Shown: positions 25,881-34,046 of the stretch, one piece after another
Position numbering within the stretch: position 1 is the stretch's first letter
Layout: each line of letters starts with the position of its first letter
DNA from: Limnovirga soli
GTDB lineage: Bacteria; Bacteroidota; Bacteroidia; Chitinophagales; Chitinophagaceae
Assembly: GCF_013106755.1 (NCBI RefSeq)
Contig: NZ_WHPF01000008.1
Span: 219,269 to 283,268, forward strand
Reading direction: 5' to 3'
DNA length: 64,000 bases
Made by a program: the position numbers and the translations under genes
The notes under the pieces: generated by a model
Databases searched by the model: none
What the model saw: only the letters and a program-made list of their open reading frames with translations
Told to the model about the DNA's origin: nothing

Positions 25881-25960
25881 TTTTGCTGCCATGAAAACAG
25901 AACGTACAAGTGAGTGACACAAGTGCAGCCTCATATATCAAACAGGAGCTGGTTAACCAC
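25881..25960 (+). repeat. Dispersed intergenic element, B core (doublet 2)
   Basis: Left end TTTTGCTGCCATGAAAACAG, core GTACAAGTGAGTGACACAAG, right end AGCTGGTTAACC. It faces the copy at 25740-25832. Confidence 0.86.
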
Positions 25961-25967
25961 CAACAAA

Positions 25968-25990
25968 AAACCGTGCTTTAGGCACGGTTT
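25968..25990 (-). terminator. Intrinsic terminator of hpf
   Basis: Stem AAACCGTGC with GCACGGTTT, 10 nt beyond the hpf stop on the minus strand, followed there by a T run. Confidence 0.8.
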
Positions 25991-26000
25991 TGATATTACA

Positions 26001-26300
26001 CTAGGCGGTTAATTTTTCTTTTTTTCTTTTGATTTGATTTATGATGGAATCAAGGGAGTGATCAAAAGATTCTTCAAAGGATTTTGTAGAGGTTTTTACA
26101 AAGAAATTATGGTGGGGTACCTGCACCCTGATTTCCGTTATTTTGTCTTTAATGTTGTGAACCACATTATCCAACTTCAAAAACACGTCAACTTTAATAA
26201 TGCCATCGTGAAAAGTATTTAATTTTTCCAGTTTCCTCTTAACATAATCAATCAGGGTTACATCGGCATCAAAGTGCACAGTCTGGATGTTAACATTCAT
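26001..26300 (-). CDS. hpf: Ribosome hibernation-promoting factor (HPF/RaiA family)
   Basis: 99 residues from the ATG at 26300 (MNVNIQTVHFDADVTLIDYVKRKLEKL). An extended frame to 26414 has no family similarity in its first 38 residues. Short HPFs bind the 30S A/P-site region and inactivate ribosomes in stationary phase. The beta-alpha-beta-beta-beta-alpha pattern is visible (VDVFLKLDN ... KITEIRVQVPHHNFFVKTSTKSFEESFDHSLDSIINQIKRKKEK). It lies downstream of rpsU and xerC on the same strand, a conserved order in this phylum, and ends at a strong terminator. Confidence 0.92.
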   Translation of the reverse strand: MNVNIQTVHFDADVTLIDYVKRKLEKLNTFHDGIIKVDVFLKLDNVVHNIKDKITEIRVQVPHHNFFVKTSTKSFEESFDHSLDSIINQIKRKKEKLTA

Positions 26301-26477
26301 AGCAAATTGCTTTTTGGGTGAACAATAAAAATTATTAAAAATATGGCGTAAATAAACCTTGTTTGGGCTTGGATTTACAATATGTAATTTACTGCAATAA
26401 ATACATAAAATCAAATATTAAGTAGCATAGTTTTGTAAAGCTTTATCATAAAATTTTGTAGAATAAACAGCTGTGTA

Positions 26478-27374
26478 CTAAGCTTTTGGGTGCGCTTTTT
26501 TATAAACGTCTTTTAGTTTTTCTATGGTATTGTGGGTGTAAACCTGTGTAGCGGCAAGGCTGGCATGGCCCAGTAGTTCTTTAACAGCATTAATGTCGGC
26601 GCCATGGTTCATTAAATGGGTGGCAAATGTGTGCCTTAACACGTGTGGGCTTTTCTTATCAATAGTAGTTACTGCGCCCAGGTAATGCTTTACGGTGGTA
26701 TATACATATTTAGGGTAAAGGGGTTTTCCTTTAGCATTTACCAGTAGCACGGTTACCTGCGGCAGGCGTACTGGTTTTTCTGCCATATAGTGCCTTATAT
26801 TGGTTAATAATTCCTGGCTTACGGGAATTATTCTTTCTTTATTGCCTTTACCCAACACTTTTACCTGTTTGTAGTCAAAATCTATATGTTGTTCTTTCAG
26901 GCCTATAAGTTCGCTAAGCCGCATGCCGGTATGGTATAACAGTTGTAATATTAGTTTATCAGTTTTTCCTTTCCAGTCGTTCCCAAATTCAACATAACTA
27001 AACAGGGTATCCATATTTTTTTCTTCCACAAAGGCAGGCAAACGCTTGCTCGTTTTAGGGGATACAATGGTAGTTAAGGGCGATTGTATGATGGTGCCTT
27101 GTTTTATCTGGTATTTAAAAAAAGACTTTAAGGAGGATAATTTTCTGTTTATACTTCGGGATTGCAGGGTATCATTTTTTAATTCGGCCATCCAGGTACG
27201 GATGATACTGCTGGAGATTTTAGGCAGGTCTATTTCTCCATACTGGCTTTGAACAAATGTAAAAAACTGTTCCAGATCGAGTGTGTATGAGGTAATGGTA
27301 TGCCTGGAATACCTTTTTTCAAAAGTAAGGTAGTTAATAAACTCTTTTATAGCGGTATGCTGGGGTATATGCAT
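26478..27374 (-). CDS. xerC: Tyrosine recombinase XerC-type
   Basis: 298 residues from the ATG at 27374 (MHIPQHTAIKEFINY). The frame extends to 27398, but a hairpin (27379-27409) covers that extension. Xer recombinases resolve chromosome dimers at dif. The N-terminal SAM-like domain (residues 10-95) is followed by the catalytic set: Arg152 (HTGMRLSEL), Lys176 (VLGKGNKER), His244-x-x-Arg247 (HVLRHTF), His270 (LLGHAS) and nucleophile Tyr279 (TQVYTH). All are intact and the length is standard, so this is the housekeeping enzyme rather than a phage integrase. It sits between rpsU and hpf. Confidence 0.92.
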   Translation of the reverse strand: MHIPQHTAIKEFINYLTFEKRYSRHTITSYTLDLEQFFTFVQSQYGEIDLPKISSSIIRTWMAELKNDTLQSRSINRKLSSLKSFFKYQIKQGTIIQSPLTTIVSPKTSKRLPAFVEEKNMDTLFSYVEFGNDWKGKTDKLILQLLYHTGMRLSELIGLKEQHIDFDYKQVKVLGKGNKERIIPVSQELLTNIRHYMAEKPVRLPQVTVLLVNAKGKPLYPKYVYTTVKHYLGAVTTIDKKSPHVLRHTFATHLMNHGADINAVKELLGHASLAATQVYTHNTIEKLKDVYKKAHPKA

Positions 27375-27378
27375 AAAA

Positions 27379-27409
27379 ACAGCCATAAAGTTATACACCT
27401 TATGGCTGT
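27379..27409 (-). terminator. Hairpin between rpsU and xerC
   Basis: Ten-bp stem ACAGCCATAA with TTATGGCTGT and an 11-nt loop. It lies 26 nt after the rpsU stop on the minus strand. The following T run (TTTT) is short, so it may partly terminate or attenuate read-through into xerC. Confidence 0.5.
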
Positions 27410-27434
27410 AAATTATGTATTGATAAAAATTATC

Positions 27435-27632
27435 TTATTTTTCTATCTTACCGCTGGCTATCTGCTGTTTGTAAGCAGCTTTTAACACTTCCTGACGACG
27501 TTTAATAGAAGGCTTGGTAAAGCTTTGACGCTCTCTCAGCTGCAACAGTACTTTACTTTTTTCAAACTTCTTCTTGTACTTTTTCAGCGCCTTGTCAATG
27601 TTTTCGCAATCTTTTGAATCGATGATAAGCAT
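27435..27632 (-). CDS. rpsU: 30S ribosomal protein S21
   Basis: 65 residues, the normal bS21 size. It starts MLIIDSKDCENIDKALKKYK, then the conserved LRERQSFTKPSIKRRQEVLKAAYK. bS21 sits near the mRNA exit/anti-Shine-Dalgarno region of the 30S subunit. In Bacteroidota bS21 helps sequester the 16S tail, which fits the scarcity of Shine-Dalgarno sites in this window. Its own upstream region does contain an AGGAGG-like stretch (on the minus strand GTAAGGAGGTATAAA, about 27638-27652), unusual here and consistent with the reported SD-dependent autoregulation of rpsU in this phylum. Confidence 0.93.
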   Translation of the reverse strand: MLIIDSKDCENIDKALKKYKKKFEKSKVLLQLRERQSFTKPSIKRRQEVLKAAYKQQIASGKIEK

Positions 27633-27640
27633 ATATTTTA

Positions 27641-27650
27641 TACCTCCTTA
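27641..27650 (-). promoter_or_regulatory. Strong Shine-Dalgarno site before rpsU
   Basis: The minus strand reads AAGGAGGTAT about 9 nt before the rpsU ATG. Such a full SD is rare among genes in this window. Published work in Flavobacteriia links an SD on rpsU to feedback control by free anti-SD and bS21. Confidence 0.7.
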
Positions 27651-27928
27651 CGGGATTTTTTGGATTGCAAAGATATAAATTCAAATTTTATTACCAAATT
27701 GATTTTAAAAAACTTTTTTATGGCTGATTATCAGGTACTTAATATGTATTACGCCTCGTTTTCGTTTGTTTTGCAGCAATTTAACGCCGGTAAAGAAAAG
27801 CTCAAATCGTTACTGACAGTGTATTAGCTCAAAAAATCATTTGGTTAAAATAGCACATACTATTAACTTCGCACCTCAAATTTTTTAATAGTACGGCAAA
27901 ATCCGTGCTGCCTAAAATCATAAATAAT

Positions 27929-28177
27929 ATGAGAAAAGGGATCCATCCGGAAAGTTACAGGTTTGTAATTTTCAAAGACATGAGTAACGGCGTTACCTTC
28001 TTGGGCCGTTCTACCGCACATACCAAAGAAACAATTGTTTGGGAAGATGGTAATGAGTATCCGGTAATTAAACTGGAGATTTCTAATACCTCGCATCCAT
28101 TCTATACTGGTAAAAATGTATTGGTAGATACTGCAGGTCGTATCGATAAGTTCAAGAAGCGTTACGCAAAAAAATAA
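27929..28177 (+). CDS. rpmE: 50S ribosomal protein L31 type B
   Basis: 82 residues from the ATG at 27929 ([18 protein letters not shown]). A longer GTG frame from 27905 adds non-conserved residues. bL31 bridges the two ribosomal subunits. It lacks the C-x-x-C zinc ligands, so it is the zinc-independent type B form: [18 protein letters not shown], then the C-terminal [26 protein letters not shown]. It has its own terminator 17 nt after the stop. Confidence 0.93.
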   Translation: MRKGIHPESYRFVIFKDMSNGVTFLGRSTAHTKETIVWEDGNEYPVIKLEISNTSHPFYTGKNVLVDTAGRIDKFKKRYAKK

Positions 28178-28193
28178 CCTTCTTTACCATCTT

Positions 28194-28231
28194 AAAATCC
28201 CTCCGCAGTCTAAAAACATCGGGGGGATTTT
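28194..28231 (+). terminator. Intrinsic terminator of rpmE
   Basis: 12-bp stem AAAATCCCTCCG with CGGGGGGATTTT (one G-U pair) and a 14-nt loop. Confidence 0.8.
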
Positions 28232-28276
28232 CATTTTACCCATTATTTTACTTCCATATAATTGCCACCTAAATAT

Positions 28277-29509
28277 ATGAGCGATTTAACAAGTTACCCC
28301 AAAGAAAAAATCAATATACTTTTCCTTGAAAATATTAGCGATAAAGCGGTTCAGATTTTTAAGCAAAACGGCTACACCAATGTTAAAAAAATTGCCGGTG
28401 CACTAAGTGAAGAAGAATTGATAAAGGAAATTAAAAATGTGCACCTGCTGGGCATCAGATCTAAAACCCAAATAACTGAAAATGTATTGCAGGCAGCTAC
28501 CAAGCTGCAGGCTATTGGCTGTTTTTGTATAGGGGTTAATCAGGTAAACCTTAAAGCAGCACGTAAAAAAGGGGTAGTAGTATTTAATGCCCCCTATAGC
28601 AATACACGTAGTGTGGCAGAATTAGTACTCGGGTTATCTATTATGCTTATTCGCCGTATACCAGATAAAAATAAAGCAGCACACGAAGGCATTTGGCAAA
28701 AAGAGGCCAAAGGCAGTTTTGAAATGCGCGGTAAAACCCTTGGTATTATTGGATATGGTAATATTGGCTCTCAATTAAGTGTAATGGCCGAAAGCCTTGG
28801 TATGAAAGTTATTTTCTATGATACCGAAACCAAATTACCCTTGGGCAATGCCACCGCCTGCAAGTCGTTAAAAGAAGTTATGAGTAATGCAGATATTATT
28901 TCCCTGCATGTGCCCGAAACTGCTCAAACCAAAAATCTCATCAATAAAAGCAATCTTAAATATTGCAAAAAAGGCGCAATACTTATTAACTATGCAAGGG
29001 GCGAAGTGGTAGATTTAAATGCATTGGCCAAATCCTTAAAAGATCAGGATTTAAGTGGTGCTGCCATCGATGTTTTCCCATGGGAGCCTGAAAAAAACGG
29101 CGATCGTTTCGAGTCTCCTTTACAGGGACTGAGTAATGTAATTCTTACCCCGCATATTGGTGGTTCAACCGAAGAAGCCCAGCAAAATATAGGAGAAGAT
29201 GTAAGCCTTAAACTGTTTAATTACCTGGAGAAAGGCATTACCAATGGTTCACATACCGTGCCGGCTATTGTATTACCTCCGGTAGAGGGTGCGCATCGCA
29301 TATTGCACATTCACAATAATGTTCCGGGGGTTTTGGGTGCCATTAATACCTTATTATCCAAACACAATATCAATATTGTGGGGCAATACCTTAAAACTAA
29401 CGAAGATATTGGCTATGTAGTGCTGGATGTAGATAAAAAATTATCCAAAAAAGCCATCGATTTATTGCGTGAAGAAAAGGAAACCATTAAGGTAAGATTG
29501 TTATATTAA
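28277..29509 (+). CDS. serA: D-3-phosphoglycerate dehydrogenase with ACT domain
   Basis: 410 residues from the ATG at 28277, matching E. coli SerA length (the frame opens at a TTG at 28262). It oxidises 3-phosphoglycerate, the first step of serine synthesis. The NAD-binding motif is GIIGYGNIGSQLSVMA (near residue 158). The substrate and catalytic residues are in NYARGEVVD (Arg) and LTPHIGGSTEEAQ (His). A C-terminal ACT domain (HRILHIHNNVPGVLGAINTLL) probably gives serine feedback inhibition, as in E. coli. It is not linked to serB or serC here. A dispersed element begins 5 nt after its stop. Confidence 0.93.
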   Translation: MSDLTSYPKEKINILFLENISDKAVQIFKQNGYTNVKKIAGALSEEELIKEIKNVHLLGIRSKTQITENVLQAATKLQAIGCFCIGVNQVNLKAARKKGVVVFNAPYSNTRSVAELVLGLSIMLIRRIPDKNKAAHEGIWQKEAKGSFEMRGKTLGIIGYGNIGSQLSVMAESLGMKVIFYDTETKLPLGNATACKSLKEVMSNADIISLHVPETAQTKNLINKSNLKYCKKGAILINYARGEVVDLNALAKSLKDQDLSGAAIDVFPWEPEKNGDRFESPLQGLSNVILTPHIGGSTEEAQQNIGEDVSLKLFNYLEKGITNGSHTVPAIVLPPVEGAHRILHIHNNVPGVLGAINTLLSKHNINIVGQYLKTNEDIGYVVLDVDKKLSKKAIDLLREEKETIKVRLLY

Positions 29510-29513
29510 TACC

Positions 29514-29593
29514 TTTTGTAGCCCGGCTTTAGAAAGTGCTATTTAGCTTTTCTTGCGTCGCACACTTGTACGGCATAACATTTTGCAGCTTCT
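29514..29593 (-). repeat. Dispersed intergenic element, A1 core
   Basis: Plus strand begins TTTTGTAGCCCGGC, contains CTTGCGTCGCACACTTGTAC and ends GCAGCTTCT. It lies between serA and groES. Confidence 0.87.
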
Positions 29594-29741
29594 AATTAAA
29601 AGCCGCTAATATCAGAAAGCAGAAATTTTGTCACTAAAGCCCGGTTTTTAAATTGGGTAACAAAATTTAACTGCCAACAATGCCAATGGCGGTAAATGCT
29701 TTAGCCCTTAAATATGAAATTTTGACTTTTTTACAGGCATG

Positions 29742-29759
29742 GCATAGTAATGGCTATGC
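29742..29759. promoter_or_regulatory. Inverted repeat in the groES promoter region
   Basis: GCATAGTAATGGCTATGC is a perfect 6-bp inverted repeat with a 6-nt spacer, about 50 bp before groES. A TTGAC at 29722-29726 lies upstream. No CIRCE element (TTAGCACTC-N9-GAGTGCTAA) is present. Role as a heat-shock operator is a guess. Confidence 0.35.
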
Positions 29760-29807
29760 TGATTTCGACAATTTAAATGTTCACAAATTCTAAAAATCAA
29801 TACAATT

Positions 29808-30089
29808 ATGGCTAAAAAACTCAATGTTACCCCTCTGCACGACAGGGTAATTGTAAAACCAGCCGCTGCTGAAGAAAAAACTGCCGGTGGAATTATCATT
29901 CCTGATACTGCAAAAGAAAAACCTCAGCGTGGTACCGTTGTAGCTGCCGGTCCTGGCAAAAAAGATGAACCGGTTGTTGTAAAAGTTGGAGACAACGTAT
30001 TGTATGGTAAATATGCCGGTACTGAAATTCAGATAGAAGGTAACGACTTTCTTATTATGAGAGAGAGCGATATTCTTGCAATTGTGTAA
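29808..30089 (+). CDS. groES: Co-chaperonin GroES
   Basis: 93 residues. It forms the heptameric lid of the GroEL folding chamber. The full signature [21 protein letters not shown] (residues 4-24) is followed by the mobile loop [16 protein letters not shown], the [14 protein letters not shown] strand and the terminal [14 protein letters not shown]. The length is standard. groEL follows after an unusually long 183-bp gap that contains one dispersed element. Confidence 0.97.
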   Translation: MAKKLNVTPLHDRVIVKPAAAEEKTAGGIIIPDTAKEKPQRGTVVAAGPGKKDEPVVVKVGDNVLYGKYAGTEIQIEGNDFLIMRESDILAIV

Positions 30090-30121
30090 CTTAATTTAAA
30101 ACAAAACCGTACACTTGCGGG

Positions 30122-30209
30122 TGTTGCATTGCTTGTTGAAATATATTCTACCGTACAAGTGTGCGACGCAAGAAAAGCCGCTGTTTAATGTGCAGCCGGC
30201 TACAAAAAA
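30122..30209 (+). repeat. Dispersed intergenic element, A1 core, between groES and groEL
   Basis: Core GTACAAGTGTGCGACGCAAG with tail AAAAGCCGC and right end AGCCGGCTACAAAAA. The left end is weak (TGTTGCATTGC). It lies inside what is normally a tight two-gene operon. Confidence 0.85.
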
Positions 30210-30272
30210 TAAAAGAGAATAATATAAAAAATTGTAGCATTCTCATTTATAACATTCAAAAAAAAAATAATC

Positions 30273-31910
30273 ATGGCAAAACAACTTTTCTTCGACATTG
30301 AAGCAAGGAATAGAATGAAGCGTGGCGTTGATATTTTGGCCAACGCGGTAAAAGTTACTTTAGGCCCAAAGGGTCGTAACGTAGTTATTGAGAAAAAATT
30401 TGGCGCACCTTCAGTTACCAAAGATGGTGTTACTGTAGCCAAAGAAATTGAACTGGAAGACCCAATTGAAAACATGGGTGCACAAATGGTAAAAGAAGTA
30501 GCTTCTAAAACTGCTGATATTGCAGGTGATGGTACTACAACTGCTACTGTTTTAGCACAATCTATAATAAGCGAAGGCCTTAAAATGGTTGCTGCCGGTG
30601 CAAATCCAATGGATTTGAAACGTGGTATTGACAAAGCTGTTGCTTTGGTAATAGAGAATTTAAAAAGCCAGTCTCAAACTGTAGGTAACGATAGTAAGAA
30701 AATACAACAGGTTGCTACTATTTCTGCCAATAATGATGAAACCATTGGTAAATTAATTGCTGAAGCTTTTGCTAAAGTGGGTAAAGAAGGTGTTATTACC
30801 GTTGAAGAAGCAAAAGGTACTGATACTACTGTTGATATAGTAGAAGGTATGCAGTTTGACCGTGGTTATATTTCTCCATATTTTGTAACAAATAGCGAGA
30901 AAATGCAGGCTGAATTGCAGAACCCATATATTCTTATCTACGATAAGAAAATATCTGCAATGAAAGATATTCTGCACATTTTAGAGAAAGTTGCTCAAAG
31001 TGGCCGTCCATTGGTAATTATTGCTGAAGACCTGGAAGGTGAAGCATTGGCTACACTGGTTGTAAACAAATTACGTGGTACTTTGAAAGTGGCTGCTGTT
31101 AAAGCTCCTGGCTTTGGCGACCGCAGAAAAGAAATGCTTACTGATATCGCGATTTTAACTGCCGGTACTGTAATTAGTGAAGATTTAGGTTACAAATTAG
31201 AAGCTGCAGATCTTACTTCTTTAGGTCAGGCTGCTTCTATTACCATTGATAAAGACAATACTATTATCGTTGGTGGTAAAGGTGTAAAGAAAACAATTAC
31301 TGAACGTGTAAACCAAATTAAAGCTCAGGTTGAAAACACAACTTCTGACTATGATAAGGAAAAATTACAGGAGCGTTTAGCTAAATTGGCTGGTGGTGTT
31401 GCCGTATTATATGTAGGTGCTGCTACTGAAATGGAAATGAAAGAAAAGAAAGACCGTGTGGATGATGCTTTACATGCAACTCGTGCTGCAGTTGAAGAAG
31501 GTATTGTACCAGGTGGTGGTGTTGCTTATATTCGTGCTATTGAATGCCTTGAAGCTAAAGTTAGAGGCCAGATAGCTGATGAGCAAACAGGTATGGCCAT
31601 TGTACGCCGTGCTTTGGAAGAACCTATCCGTACATTAACCCAAAATGCAGGTATTGATGGTTCTATCGTAGTTCAAAAAATTAAAGAAGGCACTAAAGAT
31701 TTTGGTTTTAATGCCAGAACCGAAACCTACGAAAACCTGTTTAAAGCTGGTGTTATTGACCCAACTAAAGTAAGCCGCGTAGCGCTGGAAAATGCAGCTT
31801 CTATTGCAGGTATGTTGTTAACAACAGAATGTGTGGTAGCTGATAAGCCAGAACCTAAATCTGCTGCACCTGCAATGCCAGGTGGTGGTGGAATGGGTAT
31901 GGATTATTAA
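30273..31910 (+). CDS. groEL: 60-kDa chaperonin GroEL
   Basis: 545 residues. It is the ATP-driven tetradecameric protein-folding chamber. Conserved blocks include [15 protein letters not shown] (residues 28-42), [13 protein letters not shown] (ATP site, Asp in GDGTTT), the apical-domain region [21 protein letters not shown], and [15 protein letters not shown] (the signature near residue 410). It ends with the Gly-Met tail GGGGMGMDY. Codon choice is strongly biased to GCT, GTT, ACT and GGT, unlike most neighbours, as expected for a very highly expressed gene. A strong terminator follows at 31929-31961. Confidence 0.98.
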   Translation: MAKQLFFDIEARNRMKRGVDILANAVKVTLGPKGRNVVIEKKFGAPSVTKDGVTVAKEIELEDPIENMGAQMVKEVASKTADIAGDGTTTATVLAQSIISEGLKMVAAGANPMDLKRGIDKAVALVIENLKSQSQTVGNDSKKIQQVATISANNDETIGKLIAEAFAKVGKEGVITVEEAKGTDTTVDIVEGMQFDRGYISPYFVTNSEKMQAELQNPYILIYDKKISAMKDILHILEKVAQSGRPLVIIAEDLEGEALATLVVNKLRGTLKVAAVKAPGFGDRRKEMLTDIAILTAGTVISEDLGYKLEAADLTSLGQAASITIDKDNTIIVGGKGVKKTITERVNQIKAQVENTTSDYDKEKLQERLAKLAGGVAVLYVGAATEMEMKEKKDRVDDALHATRAAVEEGIVPGGGVAYIRAIECLEAKVRGQIADEQTGMAIVRRALEEPIRTLTQNAGIDGSIVVQKIKEGTKDFGFNARTETYENLFKAGVIDPTKVSRVALENAASIAGMLLTTECVVADKPEPKSAAPAMPGGGGMGMDY

Positions 31911-31928
31911 TACTAATGCTAATAATAT

Positions 31929-31961
31929 AAAAGGCCTTCCTGTAATACGGGAAGGCCTTTT
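31929..31961. terminator. Intrinsic terminator after groEL
   Basis: 12-bp perfect stem AAAAGGCCTTCC with GGAAGGCCTTTT around a 9-nt loop, with U tracts usable on both strands. Convergent gap. Confidence 0.88.
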
Positions 31962-31981
31962 TATTTTAATGGAATAGATGT

Positions 31982-32674
31982 TTATTTTCTTAAAAAACGG
32001 ATGATACCGGTAGAGAGTAAAAAAATGGCCAATCCATACGTTATCATTACTGCCAGCCCTGCATAATCAATTGGGAGTAAAAATTTATTTATGGCCAGCA
32101 GCGAGTCTGATATAACAAAAAACACAGCCCCTGGAATAAAATGGTTGGTTGCCAGTTTTTTGATACTTCTGTTTTTAATAGAATAAATAGCGCTTAGCAA
32201 CATCAGACCTAAAACAAAAGCATATAATGTAACTGGTAAGGCCAGGTGTTGTGCATCTATACTGCCCCACAAAATAGTTATGAGTAACGCCACATAACTA
32301 AAAACTCCAAGTGAGGTAACTAGCAGAAAATTACTGTATTTGGGTTTATATTGTTTTAACCGATAAAAGAAAACGATAAAACAAAGATGACCTATTAAAA
32401 ATGAGGCTAAGCCTACAATAAAATAATTTGGGTTGCTATCATTAAGAAGGAAAAAATCGCCAAGAAAGCAAAAGGTTAAAGCCAGGTTGGCTAATATTTT
32501 TGACCTTTTATGATTGGTATGCGATGTTTCAACAAAAATGGCAATTAATAATATAGGTACCAGCAGTGTTTTGGTAAATAGCCTGTTTTCCTGGTAGCCT
32601 GCCTGCATTAAATAACAATCCAGTGCAAGTATAATCCAGAAAAGAAAATAAAGAAATGCTAATGACTTTTTCAT
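31982..32674 (-). CDS. YhhN-family membrane protein (lysoplasmalogenase-like)
   Basis: 230 residues with about eight hydrophobic helices. The pattern (LFTKTLLVPILLIAIF, LALTFCFLGDFFLLND, FIVGLASFLIGHLCFIVFF, FVISDSLLAINKF) matches the YhhN/TMEM86 family. In animals it includes lysoplasmalogenase, which cleaves the vinyl-ether bond of lysoplasmalogens. The family's conserved Asp residues (GDFFL and SDSLLA) are present. The substrate in a bacterium without known plasmalogens is uncertain. It begins 9 nt after the HU-CCDC81-like gene, so the two form an operon. Confidence 0.82.
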   Translation of the reverse strand: MKKSLAFLYFLFWIILALDCYLMQAGYQENRLFTKTLLVPILLIAIFVETSHTNHKRSKILANLALTFCFLGDFFLLNDSNPNYFIVGLASFLIGHLCFIVFFYRLKQYKPKYSNFLLVTSLGVFSYVALLITILWGSIDAQHLALPVTLYAFVLGLMLLSAIYSIKNRSIKKLATNHFIPGAVFFVISDSLLAINKFLLPIDYAGLAVMITYGLAIFLLSTGIIRFLRK

Positions 32675-32683
32675 GAAAAGAGT

Positions 32684-33592
32684 TTAATCTTTTACAGGCA
32701 CAATTCTAACACGGCGTTGCAGAAATCTTTGTATAGAGTCTCTGGCCCTGGCCGTATCTGAGGTATTTAGTTTCATTTTAAAATAAAGGTGATAAATGAA
32801 ACCTGTATCAGTTCGCAAACTATCGTAAGCCGTGTTTTTGTTGCCAAATTTTATTAGCTGTGCAGTTCTATAACTGGCTCTGGCTGCCGAAGTAGTTGTT
32901 TCAAAAATAAGTCTGTAATTGGCTGAGTCGGTAATTATGGTGAATATAGTGGATGTATCTGAAGGAATAGCCAATTTTCTTATAGTATCCTGAATGGTAG
33001 TTACAGGAGTTGTAGTACCTGCTACGGTATCCACATATTGTAAGGCTTCTTTTTCTTTTGCTTTGTTGGCAGTAAGCAGGGTATATGATCCCCATCCTAT
33101 AACCCCCAAAACACCTAACACGATTAATAATGCCAAAAGCATTAATAGTTGTTTATTACCCGTGTTTTTTTCCAATAATGGCACGTTTTGCTGTTTATCT
33201 GCCTTTTTATTGCTGTTTTTTTGCTGGTCTGTTAATTGAGAAAAATCAAAAGCAGTAAACCCATATTCATTGAATTTGCCAATTCGAAAAGTGCCAATCC
33301 GTTCAATTTCATAAGCCTTGCCAATATTAATTACCTGACGCATGAGTTCCAGATAGGATTCCAGATCTGATTGAACCAGATTTTTGTTTTTTTGCATTTT
33401 TTGTGCAATAAATTCAATAAGTCCTGGAGAGGTGATGGCCTTTTTATCGAATTGAAAACCAATTAAGTTGTCTGCTGATGGCAGATTATCAGCGGTAGAA
33501 GATGGTGTAAGAATCAGCGTCCCAATTTTTTCAAGGGTAACTGTTTTTTGTTCTTCCAGATATTGGTGGATAAGGAAATCGTATTGATTCAC
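32684..33592 (-). CDS. HU-CCDC81-like protein with one membrane segment and SPOR-like tail
   Basis: 302 residues. The N-terminal ~115 residues (NQYDFLIHQYLEEQKTVTLEKIG ... AYEIERIGTFRIGKFNEYGF) look like two HU/CCDC81-type modules, which in Bacteroidota are predicted to tie DNA or protein to the envelope. A polar linker (QKNSNKKADKQQN) follows. One transmembrane helix (LLMLLALLIVLGVLGVIGWG, about residues 152-171) comes next, then a periplasmic part of about 130 residues. Its end (YRLIFETTTSAARASYRTAQL ... YHLYFKMKL) has the beta-alpha-beta rhythm of peptidoglycan-binding SPOR domains. Assignments rest on pattern only. It is co-transcribed with the YhhN gene. Confidence 0.6.
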   Translation of the reverse strand: MNQYDFLIHQYLEEQKTVTLEKIGTLILTPSSTADNLPSADNLIGFQFDKKAITSPGLIEFIAQKMQKNKNLVQSDLESYLELMRQVINIGKAYEIERIGTFRIGKFNEYGFTAFDFSQLTDQQKNSNKKADKQQNVPLLEKNTGNKQLLMLLALLIVLGVLGVIGWGSYTLLTANKAKEKEALQYVDTVAGTTTPVTTIQDTIRKLAIPSDTSTIFTIITDSANYRLIFETTTSAARASYRTAQLIKFGNKNTAYDSLRTDTGFIYHLYFKMKLNTSDTARARDSIQRFLQRRVRIVPVKD

Positions 33593-33672
33593 TTTTTTTT
33601 GGCTGAAATTACAAATTTTAACACCAAGAAAGTTAATTTTTATGCAAATGAATTTTTTAGTTTTTGCAAACC

Positions 33673-33680
33673 TACTTTTG
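33673..33680 (+). promoter_or_regulatory. -7 promoter element abutting the start codon
   Basis: TACTTTTG, 4 nt before the ATG at 33685. A longer frame from 33664 would place the promoter inside the gene, so 33685 is preferred (leaderless). Confidence 0.62.
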
Positions 33681-33684
33681 CAGC

Positions 33685-34008
33685 ATGCTTACCAGCCACG
33701 AAGAGAAATTTATTGCTTATTGGGAAAAGAACCGGGACAGGGAGAAAAAACTACTGAGGCAATTTTTTATAGGGCTGCCTTTCGGATTACTAATTTCTGC
33801 CGGTATATTGTTATCGCTGGATATGAACTGGTACGAAAGGGCCAATATGATTGCCAATGCTGAATTAAACCCTGTGGTTTTATTAATTGCATTACTGGCA
33901 ATTGCTGTTTTTATGGCTATTTTTTATAAAAAATACCAGTGGGATATGAAGGAGCAGCAATATAAAGAGCTGGTACATAAAAGGAATAAAGCCACTAAAA
34001 GCGAGTAA
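33685..34008 (+). CDS. Small two-helix membrane protein, unknown function
   Basis: 107 residues from the ATG at 33685 (MLTSHEEKFIAYWEKNRDREKK). A charged amphipathic N terminus is followed by two transmembrane helices (FIGLPFGLLISAGILLSL and NPVVLLIALLAIAVFMAIFY) and a charged C-terminal helix (KKYQWDMKEQQYKELVHKRNKA). I recognise no family. The layout resembles small inner-membrane scaffold proteins. It diverges from the HU-CCDC81-like gene and is followed by a B-core dispersed element. Confidence 0.65.
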   Translation: MLTSHEEKFIAYWEKNRDREKKLLRQFFIGLPFGLLISAGILLSLDMNWYERANMIANAELNPVVLLIALLAIAVFMAIFYKKYQWDMKEQQYKELVHKRNKATKSE

Positions 34009-34046
34009 GAGACAGCATTAAACGGGCTATTTTGCCGTTTTTAGTA

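Noticed and set aside
26301..26414. N-terminal extension of hpf
   Set aside because: The 38 extra residues have no family match and contain the likely promoter region; ATG 26300 gives the canonical start.
26478..27374. Phage or island integrase
   Set aside because: Length, motifs and rpsU-xerC-hpf context mark it as housekeeping XerC; no att sites or cargo.
27905..27928. Longer GTG start for rpmE
   Set aside because: The added residues are not conserved in L31; the ATG at 27929 gives the standard protein.
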